Shown in pieces: positions 56,455 to 64,000 of a stretch of 64,000 bases of DNA (position 1 is the first letter of the stretch; each line of letters opens with the position of its first letter). The stretch is from Apoderus coryli. Its lineage: Eukaryota > Arthropoda > Insecta > Coleoptera > Attelabidae. Position numbers and translations under genes: made by a program. The DNA is taken from assembly GCA_911728435.2 (NCBI GenBank), contig OU452200.1, forward strand, positions 992,001 to 1,056,000, in the 5' to 3' direction. The notes below the pieces were generated by a model that was given only the letters and a program-made list of their open reading frames with translations, was not told the DNA's origin and searched no databases.

Positions 56455-56592
56455 AAATCTCACGAGCGACCTGACTAAAATCCGCAGGTGCACCATCGTG
56501 TATAAACCACGTTGCATTCCTTATTGCCAATGGTACGTTTTCCCGAAATCTACGAAGCGTGTGTTCCAGGAAGTCACGATATAAGATCTTGG
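56455..56592 (-). pseudogene. Transposase remnant with DGAPAHF-type motif
   Basis: The minus strand reads YRDFLEHTLRRFRENVPLAI, RNATWFIHDGAPADFSQVAR. The segment W(F/Y)(M/Q)(H/Q)DGAPAHFS, preceded by a short (L)PL(A/H)IR helix, surrounds the second catalytic Asp in a Tc1/mariner-related insect transposase lineage. It is distinct from the DD41D and mariner elements above. About 45 residues remain. Confidence 0.65.
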
Positions 56593-56868
56593 ATTACTAG
56601 TAGTAGTAGTAGTTGTAGTTGAAAATAAAGATATTTATTTAATTTTTATTGTCATTCAAAAAGTCCGTAAGATGACACATAGATGACGTTACTAGAATGT
56701 TTTCCATATGATTTTTATTTAGTACTAACCTTCAAACGGTATGTGTATAAATTTGACAGCAATCTGACTATTGATTCTTGAGTTATAGCATTTTGTGTGA
56801 CGCAACATTTGTTATTGAAAAAAAAATGGAAAAAACTGAATTTGAAGTTTTGATAAAGCATTGCTTTA

Positions 56869-58335
56869 TTTCATCGTCATTTTCGAAGCTTTTTGAGATT
56901 TGTTTTCTCGACAGACTAAATATTTTCTTGAGTAGAAAAAATATTATTTCACGAAGACAGCATGGGTTTCAGAGTGGGAAATCTACACAGACAGCTATAG
57001 AGTCTGTGTACGGAGAGATTTTGAGATATATAGAACGAGGTGAGGCTCCAGCTAGGATTTTCTGCGATCTCAGTAAAGCCTTTGATTGTGTGAATCATGA
57101 AATTTTATTGGCTCGTTTATCTGGTTATAGAATTACGGGAGCGGCATTGAATTGGCATTGATTGGATGGCAGTACATCAGTATCATCCATACGTATGCGA
57201 CTCACAGACGGACTGTCAATTCTAGATTAACCTATACTCACATCGGTGTGCCGCAGGGCTCGGTACTGGGGCCGGTTTTGTTTGTGTTGTACGTTAATGA
57301 GATATTCTCAATGACTCCAGATGTCCCTTTAACAGCTTTTATTTCGAATGATTCAACAGATGAACTTCAGGAGGATTCTGCTCTACTTCTTCGGAAGTTT
57401 TGCGGATTCTTCGAGAAAAATTGCCTTTATTTTAACTCATCAAAGACGAAATTGATGAGGTTTAGTGCTAGACCAAGCACATGTCAGCTATAAGAGTTGG
57501 CAGTGATGAGATTGTTGCCTCATGTTATGTGGATTTCTTGGGTGTTCGGATGGATAGCGGTTTAACCTGGAAGCTTCATTGTGAGAGAGTAGTGGGTCAG
57601 TTAAACTCATCCTTTTATTTGATGAACTCACTGAGGTCAGTCTTGGATTAGGGTCAGTTGTTGATGCTTTACTGTGCCCAAGTGGAGTCGCGCCTGAGGT
57701 ACGGGGTATTTTTATAGGGTGACTCTACCATGACGCATAATATATTTGTGAAGCAAAAAAGAATTATTAGATGCATAGCTGGGCTTCCCGACAGACAGAG
57801 TTGTAGGCCGGTGTTTCGGAAACTTAATATTTTAACGATATACGCTCTATACATTTATGAAGTATTTGTTTTTATTCAAAAAAATATAAAAAAAATTCCA
57901 CAAACCCGTGATACACATACTGTGAATACAAGGAGTCAAAACGACTTACACATAAACAAGTTTAAATACAATTTGACTAAGAAGTCAATTTATTGCCAGG
58001 GGATCATGATCTATAATAAACTGCCAGATAACTTAAAGTCTATAAAAGAAATTAAGAAGTCCTCAGTGTTGCTTGTATCTGAAGCGATATATTCTGTTGA
58101 CGAGTATTTTTCGCGGGATGCCCGAGTAGCTGTTATTTAGAAACTGTTGTGTTTTGACATGTGCCTTATACATTAAATGTTTATACATGGTCTTGTGAAA
58201 TTACAATTATGTGTTATTTTATATGTGAAGATTGTAAATATTGTATATAAATATTTAAAATTTGAGTTTTTTTTATTGACGACTTCTATACATTTTGTAA
58301 TGTCATTTGGAGAATAAATAAATAAATAAATAAAA
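56869..58335 (+). pseudogene. LINE family E, RT to 3' end, (AAAT)n tail
   Basis: Begins SSSFSKLFEICFLDRLNIFL, then SRRQHGFQSGKSTQTAIESV, motif A IFCDLSKAFDCVNHEILLAR (near 57060), and after a frameshift near 57155 motif B HIGVPQGSVLGPVLFVLYVN. Motif C is degraded to FISNDST (expected FADDT). Then KNCLYFNSSKTKLMRFSAR, after a frameshift SCYVDFLGVRMDSGLTWKLH, then KQKRIIRCIAGLPDRQSCRP and NKLPDNLKSIKEIKKS, stop at 58138. The UTR ends in (AAAT)n at 58313-58334. Inactive because motif C is lost. Confidence 0.8.
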
Positions 58336-58878
58336 ACCGAATCCAAAGCGAGTAAAGACGCAACAGGCGGCCGGTAAGGTGATGGAAGCTGTATTTTGGT
58401 ATGCGAACGGAATAATATTCCTCCGTTACTTCCAAAAAGGAACCACCATCAACAACGACTATTACTGTGCATTTTTGCATCGATTGAAAGCTGAAATCGC
58501 AAAGAAACGGCCACATTTGCAAAAGAAAAAAGTCTTGCTTTATCAAGACAATGCACCGTGTCCCAAATCGATGAAAGCAAATTGGAATGAACTGGGCTTC
58601 GAATTGCTTAACCACAGAGTTAGCACCGATAGCGACTTTTTTCTATTCTCAGATCTCAAGAGGATGCTTGCTGGCAAGAAATTTAAGTCCAATCATGAAG
58701 TAATCGCTGAAACTGAGGCCTATTTTGACGAGAAAGAGAAATCCTACTATAAAAGTGGTATCGAAAAGTTGGAAATTCGCCATACTCGTTGTATTGCCGT
58801 CGAAGGAAACTATATGTTGAACAATAAAGTCGAGTTTTGTCACAATTTTATGTTTTTCTATCTTATCCTACGATGATT
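58336..58878 (+). pseudogene. Mariner transposase, C-terminal half
   Basis: EPNPKRVKTQQAAGKVMEAV, FWYANGIIFLRYFQKGTTIN, RLKAEIAKKRPHLQKKKVLL, second Asp in LYQDNAPCPKSMKANWNELG, then ELLNHRVSTDSDFFLFSDLK with the third Asp, HEVIAETEAYFDEKEKSYYK and RCIAVEGNYMLN, stop at 58876. The His of the usual DNAPCHKSM is Pro, and a few residues are missing between the second and third Asp, so the spacing is shorter than DD34D. The frame is open for 165 residues but inactive. Confidence 0.85.
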
Positions 58879-58935
58879 GAATTGAATGATTTGTTAAGTT
58901 AAGTTACATTTGGTTGACCAGTATATTCGGTCAAA

Positions 58936-59548
58936 TGAACGTGACGAGGCCGCCGCCAATGGAAACCCTCAACTTAATAGTAATAATATTTCATCAACAA
59001 TTCCGTTGATGCAAATTTCCAGTTCTCGGACAATGTAAACACACATGTAGAGAACAACTACATCATAATAATATTATTCTGAAAAAGAAGCGGTTGATAT
59101 ACACATACCCAACAACAAAGTAACATTTGAATATGAATAATGAATATCTGCTTCATTTTAATAATAAATGTATCGTATTTATGAATAAATTATTATCATT
59201 TGAATCCCACTGTATTAAGTTTTGTCTGTATTCTTTTCTTTATAGACCTTTTCTTCCATAAAACTGTGGTAATAGAAATAATTATCTAAACGAAACTTCT
59301 GAAATGAATCCTAGTAAGTCAATCAATACTAATTTTTGTATTAATATACAGAGTGTCCCGCTTAAGATGGATACAAGCCAATAACTATGTTATTTTTTGA
59401 GCGTTTCTTTATCTTTTTTGGTAGGAAAGAGTACGGTTACAAGATACACATTTCCCATGATGAATTCTTTTCATTCAAGTGTAAACTTACTCTTACTCTT
59501 TTTTTTCTTCCAAAATTGATTCAGTGTGTGTCATTAAAATTTTTGAAA
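58936..59548. other. No recognisable gene
   Basis: ATACAGAGTGTCCCGC near 59347 resembles mariner-type ends. No gene is supported. Confidence 0.4.
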
Positions 59549-59550
59549 TA

Positions 59551-59837
59551 CAGGGTGAGTCACGATGAACTGTACATACTTCTACCATAAGTAGAGGCAC
59601 TTTAAGGGATTATCAAATGACCATTAAAAAATGTCTCATTGTTTTGATTATTAATATACAGGGTGAATTATGGACCTTCACCAAAACAATGTTTCGTCAT
59701 ATCTTTTCAATGATTAAAACGATTTATTTCATTTTTTTATAAAAGTGTGTACTAACTGACATATTCAGAATTGAAAAAATCCAAGGCCGCCTTCGAGAAA
59801 ATTTGTGGGACTGCTTCATATTCAACACTTCAGCTTG
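59551..59837. mobile_element. MITE-1, copy 2
   Basis: CAGGGTGAGTCACGATG start, CACTTCAGCTTG end, TA at 59549-59550 and 59838-59839. Matches 14231-14531 along its length with a 14-base shorter total. Confidence 0.8.
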
Positions 59838-60039
59838 TATATGATTTTTCAAAAATCTGATATAATTTTTTCAGAGGGCATAAATTGACAGTTAGACCTG
59901 GGAATTTGAATTTTTTGTTACATTACCTCACATATCCAATTAAAGATTAATTTTAGAGTCAAATTGAAAATTGGCAATAATGAAAAATTAAACCAAAGCC
60001 GAAACATCATACATTCAACTTAAATGTTCATTCAAAACA

Positions 60040-61350
60040 CCCAAAACAGTACTTAAGTGATCATCGCTTATTAAGTTATATGTCTGACACATTGTGTAGA
60101 CAGGCGACTTCATCAATAAATTGGTCCTAGGTCGGTCGTTATAAAATAAATTAGAAGATCTCGAATTTTGCTTTGGTACCAAAAATACAACTTTTGCAAG
60201 AGTTCAGCGCAATCAATCTTACTATGCAATATATTAAAAAGGAATTTTACTGCATGAATTTTTCGTCTTAATTCTAAACTTTGTATTTGACATCTTGTTA
60301 ACAAGAGGTCATACTCTATTCCTCTTTCTGGATATGATCCATCAGTTTTGAAACATAAACTTACGCTGAACTCTCTCAACAGAAACATTGTAACAGTTAT
60401 AATATGGAAACCATATTAAAGAGCAGTATTCGAATGAAAGACGCTTATCAAAGGTCACACCAAGAAGAGGCTTCCTTAGAGGGCTGAGTTTCTAACATAG
60501 CAGCATTTTGGTAATAATCATATTTTCCAAATCCTCAATAGTGAGTACTAACAAGCTCTTTGGAATTTTCTCCAATTCTGTTTCAACTATTTCTTCACAG
60601 CTTTGTAATTCCTTTTCCAACGCAGCTTCAAGCAGATTCATTTGTTCGTCAACATATTGTTTTACAGTTTCCCGTACATTGGGACATGTAGATTTGTGAG
60701 ATTCCATCTTAGCATTCAGATTTCTTTTTGTTTTTGCCATCTTAACTAAGAATACACATGCAGTTATTATTGTCAAACCGATAATGGACTCTGGACGATT
60801 TAAAATCGTCTCACCAATCGTATACTCGAAATGAATGATTTTTTTCTGGTATATAACATAATTTTACACTTGGAAGAGTTCAAGTTCAGTTTGTTTTCCT
60901 CACACCAGCATTGAACCAAATCCATATCACGCTGCAAACGATTACAATCGTCAAGATCATTAACGGAAGTAAATATTTTCATATTGTCCGCAAAGAGCAT
61001 TCTCTGACAATTTAGTAGTCCAGCTAAGTCATTTATAAAAATTAAAAACAATAATGGTCACAGATTCGACCCTTGCAGAACACCAGATGACATATGGTAT
61101 CTTGATGATTTATATCCATTATGTAGTACATATTGGGATCTATTAGTGATATAGGAATGGATTAGCCAAACAGATCCAGCTCCAAGTCCAAACACAGTAA
61201 GCAGCTTGTTCAACAGAACTACGTGATTTATTCTGTCAAATGCTTTGGCAAAGTCCGCACATGAATTTATGATGGCATTTAACACCGAGGGATTCCTTTC
61301 TTTGGGGTTTGGTGAAATCTTGGGTTTATACGAATAAACCAGAAACAATT
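60040..61350 (-). pseudogene. LINE family C copy 3, carrying an unrelated insert
   Basis: Minus strand: motif A CADFAKAFDRINHVVLLNKL (61250), HSYITNRSQYVLHNGYKSSR, motif B SSGVLQGSNL then a stop, motif C MLFADNMKIFTSVND (second Asp replaced by Asn, near 60985), thumb LNLNSSKCKIMLYTRKK. The thumb breaks off near 60780, where about 300 bases of foreign sequence follow. It resumes near 60475 with LGVTFDKRLSFEYCSLIWFP and VERVQRKFMF to about 60110. The catalytic Asp change and frameshifts make it inactive. Confidence 0.8.
60492..60740 (-). pseudogene. Borealin-like N-terminal segment inside the LINE
   Basis: From ATG at 60740 there are 82 codons: MAKTKRNLNAKMESHKSTCP, then VKQYVDEQMNLLEAALEKEL, QSCEEIVETELEKIPKSLLV, LTIEDLENM, stop at 60492. 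The spacing and pattern (basic MxxTK start, a long amphipathic helix, a conserved (I/L)P(K)(S/A)L(R/L) then a short acidic helix) match the N-terminal coiled-coil domain of borealin. Borealin is the chromosomal passenger subunit that bundles with survivin and INCENP. The match stops near residue 73, as at an exon end. No promoter or further exon is evident and LINE sequence lies on both sides, so it is treated as a captured fragment. Resemblance only by eye. Confidence 0.45.
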
Positions 61351-62125
61351 CCTGAGCTCAAGGCAGAGATCCAACTATTGGTGAAAAAGACATCGATAAT
61401 CGATAAAGTACAATATGGCCTGTCATCATTTAAGGGGTGTATTTATTTTTAACTGAAATATAGTGCATTTTTATTTAGACACCCGTTATAATAGGAAATT
61501 TTGAAACATTGCCTCTGGATAGCGTTCGTTCCCGTTTATAAATTAAATATTTTAAAATCAAACATTTAAAATCTATCCATAAATAATTTTCAAACAAATC
61601 TGTGAAAAAAAATAATTGATTAACGATATCAATATATATCGAGTAAAATGGTAAAATTGCATGTCCTATTCATTAGTCAATTTATATACAGCTGCTAAAC
61701 AAATGATGCAGTCGTTAACTCATAATTTAACCGTTATTAATTTTATTTTTATTTATCCAACATTTTATGATCGGGATAAAATACAAATCGCCAGGATTTA
61801 AATTTTAAAAATAACATTCAAACAAAAATAATAATATAACAATACATAAATTGAAATTAAATAATCCGGAATTAGGTTAACGTGGTATTATGAATTAATT
61901 AAACTAGGAACCTAAAATCACTAAAAATCTAGCAAATTTACCTGACATACAGATACAAGGCAATCCTATAAATGAAGCTAAATTATTATTATTACTATGT
62001 TTTAATTGTGTCTCACGCGCCGACATTAAATTTTCTTCCGTAATAGGACTATGGAACCTTTTTTTACAAAATTTAGATAATTGCTTCAGTTTTAATTAAT
62101 TTTATTCAATTTTCAAAATTTCAGT
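61351..62125. other. No recognisable gene
   Basis: AT-rich spacer without supported features. Confidence 0.4.
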
Positions 62126-62370
62126 CCATTAAGAACCGTTGCTCTTCATGATGATGGTTATTCCTATAGAGAAGTGCATACCAGTGCAGTAGTGATAAGA
62201 AATGAACTACAAAGAGTTCGTCAAGTTGCTGTCAATGAAATTACAGTAAGACTTGATGAAGTGAATTTACTGGCCAGAAGACCGGCAACTGGACCAGAGC
62301 TCCTCAGACAGCATCGAGTTAATAGACTTCTTTTTTCGCAAGAACACATTGACTGGAACCTTCAACAGTC
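62126..62370 (+). pseudogene. Tc1-like transposase N-terminal remnant
   Basis: The frame reads RTVALHDDGYSYREVHTSAV, VAVNEITVRLDEVNLLARRP, LLRQHRVNRLLFSQEHIDWN. This follows the Tc1 order: first HTH (G-SYREVA), second HTH ending VR-RL-E--L-ARRP, then L---H---RL-(F/W)---H--W just before the first catalytic Asp. The catalytic domain is absent; the frame continues into unrelated sequence. Part of the first HTH is deleted. Confidence 0.75.
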
Positions 62371-62625
62371 TAATTGTAGCATTAGCCTCTGCTCTCGTCC
62401 ACGTCTGATTCGATCTGTGTGCATGTCTTATGTTTTATTGTGCTATCATTGTTACATAATGCGCTTGTTCTTTATTGTAGTTTTATATTGTATTTGCATT
62501 TTACTCTATTTGATTTGTTGATTTATTTATTCTTATTCTTGTGCCTTGTGATATATCTTTGTCTACAAGATAATATATAGTATTTCTTTATGACAATAAA
62601 GGTTATTATTATAATTTTAGTGTTT
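62371..62625 (+). repeat. Probable LINE 3' UTR with (TTA)n tail
   Basis: Non-coding sequence ending GACAATAAAGGTTATTATTAT, the same layout (CAATAAA then a TTA run) as the family C 3' ends. It follows the Tc1 remnant directly. No ORF2 sequence remains, so the call rests on the 3' end alone. Confidence 0.4.
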
Positions 62626-64000
62626 TTAAGTCAACATTCGTTACTGATCAAACAGCTCTAACTGTTCATCATTTGCAAAAGTGATTGTTAGTTATTAGAG
62701 TTTCATGCTGTGAGGCAACTGAATTAAAATACTTCAAAAGAAATCCTATTTTGCCTCAGCTAGAAAATCATAATATGCGGATATTTTCCTCTCTGATTTT
62801 AGATATCTGTTTATCGGAACGGATACGCGCGCTCTATGCCGTTTACATTCACAAATATATAAAGCCAAGAAAATACCAAAAAAAAAAAAAAAGTTTGATA
62901 TCAAAAACGAATATTATACTTGCCGTTTTCCATGTTGTGAAATCTGATATTTTGGTTACTTTAGTAAATTGGCAAAAATTCACAGAAAACATGTAGGTCG
63001 AATGTAAAAAGAAATTCTATACCACAAAGATATACATAGATGAGATAACTTGTTTGTTTAGATAACGTATACAGAGTGGAGAAATGTTAAAACAAAATTA
63101 AGTTTTAAGTAAAAATAAGTGGCATAGCGGTCATAATTGCTAGTTTTAGCAGCACATGGGATTTGGACAATTCAGCATTTAGAAATTTTTCAGTATCTGT
63201 CCACCCATGTCTCCGTCAAAATCCCTATGTTTAGGTAAAAGCAGCAATTTTGTGCGCTATGCTACAAAATTATTTTTACGATATTATACGGACAAAAAAA
63301 TTCCTTTTATAAAAAAATATTTTCCAGCTGGGATTCGAGCCTTCGGCATTAAAAGCGCGCACTCTGTCAATGCCATGCCTGCGGCCTTGGGCTATTATCA
63401 AGCAACACGCTTTCGGCATTCTCTATGAAAATTATCTCGGTATTATCAAGACCCTAGGGGTATTACTACTGATAACAACGTCAATACCATGCAGTCTAGA
63501 CAAATTTGAAACACAGTGTACCTACTTTGGGTAATTCTAACAAAACAACCAAACGTCACCCAAATAATCATCATAATAATGCATGAGACACAGGAGAGAG
63601 GAAAACCAACTGAACCAGAAACATCATTTCGCAACATTTGACATTTTCGTATATTTCCAAGAGATTTGTCCATTATGGAATGGCACACAAGGCACAGCAT
63701 CATCATCATCATCCAATGAGCGTAAAATAAACTAAAGGGAGTTCGTATCTAACTAATAATGTTAGAGCTAATTTGTCGTCTAAACTCGTATTTCCCCTTT
63801 TTCTATATATATACACTAGACTACCCCGATCGTGATGTCAATATTTCATTTTCGAGCCGGCCGTTCATGAAGTGTTAGTAAACAGAAGCAGTAAGGAATA
63901 GAAGCAATAAAAAGACTTTGACGTTCCAGTTTAATTAAAATAATACTGCATCGATTCGACTATTAGAATCTAGAAAACTACCGATTTCTCAGCTATAATT
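62626..64000. other. No recognisable gene; (CAT)n run
   Basis: The frames at 62685-62996, 63207-63428 and 63446-63712 lack recognisable motifs. A short (CAT)n repeat lies at about 63697-63713. Confidence 0.4.

Larger units (their letters stand above)
56650..58935 (+). mobile_element. Mariner (DD34D type) split by a LINE, centre missing
   Basis: The left end GTCATTCAAAAAGTCCGTAA (56651) matches, inverted, the terminal sequences of the mariner scraps at 16859 and 42750. The transposase start (MEKTEFEVLIKHCF, ATG at 56826) is present, then a LINE (56869-58335), then the C-terminal half of the transposase from about 58336. The part between residues about 15 and 165 is absent, and no target-site duplication flanks the LINE. 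Confidence 0.75.

Noticed and set aside
63207..63428. 73-codon frame near the right edge
   Set aside because: No motif. It overlaps AT-rich sequence and ends without any gene context.
1..64000. CRISPR arrays, bacterial operons or ribosome-binding sites
   Set aside because: The tandem and inverted repeats seen are transposon-related, the tRNA lacks an encoded CCA and has pol III signals, and the LINE and hAT content is animal-like, so bacterial features are not expected.

Overview
The window looks like AT-rich, repeat-dense animal chromosomal DNA, most likely from an insect (a beetle would fit, but the sequence does not settle the order). I find no complete host protein-coding gene. The only intact conventional host gene is a tRNA-Gln(CTG) at 46191-46262. 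A short borealin-like segment (60492-60740) may derive from a host gene. Almost everything else recognisable is transposable-element DNA, much of it nested.

Region by region. 1-4.4 kb: no genes, one small inverted-repeat element (2329-2663). 4.4-6.9 kb: a decayed hAT element with matching ends and a perfect 8-bp target duplication, split by a 5'-truncated LINE that has its own 11-bp duplication. 7.6-14.2 kb: LINE copies, one carrying an exact-register 340-bp tandem duplication and one a 39-bp perfect palindrome, plus mariner-type remnants. 14.2-15.7 kb: a 0.3-kb MITE abutting a fold-back element with about 240-bp arms that encloses a LINE 3' end. 16.6-20.6 kb: more LINE pieces and a nested mariner end. 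21.5-26.7 kb: an 0.86-kb hairpin inside a LINE remnant, an LTR-like repeat pair and transposase remnants. 27.9-29.3 kb: a DNA element with CCCAGATAGCACA ends and GGACGTCC-rich flanks. 31-38.8 kb: four LINE copies. 43.9-45.1 kb: the longest uninterrupted RT reading frame. 47.6-51.2 kb: two nearly complete Tc1/mariner-type elements (DD41D with about 330-bp terminal repeats, and a mariner lacking its second catalytic Asp). 52.9-54.0 kb: nested palindromes carrying four hammerhead-ribozyme-like motifs. 56.5-61.4 kb: a mariner split by a LINE, a second MITE copy, and a LINE carrying the borealin-like insert. 62.1 kb: a Tc1-like N-terminal remnant.

The LINE copies fall into several families, told apart by RT motifs and 3' tails: (GA)n, (TTCTA)n, (AAAT)n and (TTA)n. 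All but a few are 5'-truncated and frameshifted. The elements work together only as layers of insertion, so their junctions give relative ages. The most unusual signal is the set of hammerhead-like motifs (CTGANGA, stem II, GAAAC, short AC/GT stem III, compatible stem I) at 52967-53965, with a related one at 28657-28700. This architecture is typical of Penelope-like retroelements and retrozymes, but I see no Penelope RT next to them. All identifications come from reading motifs by eye; no database search was run.
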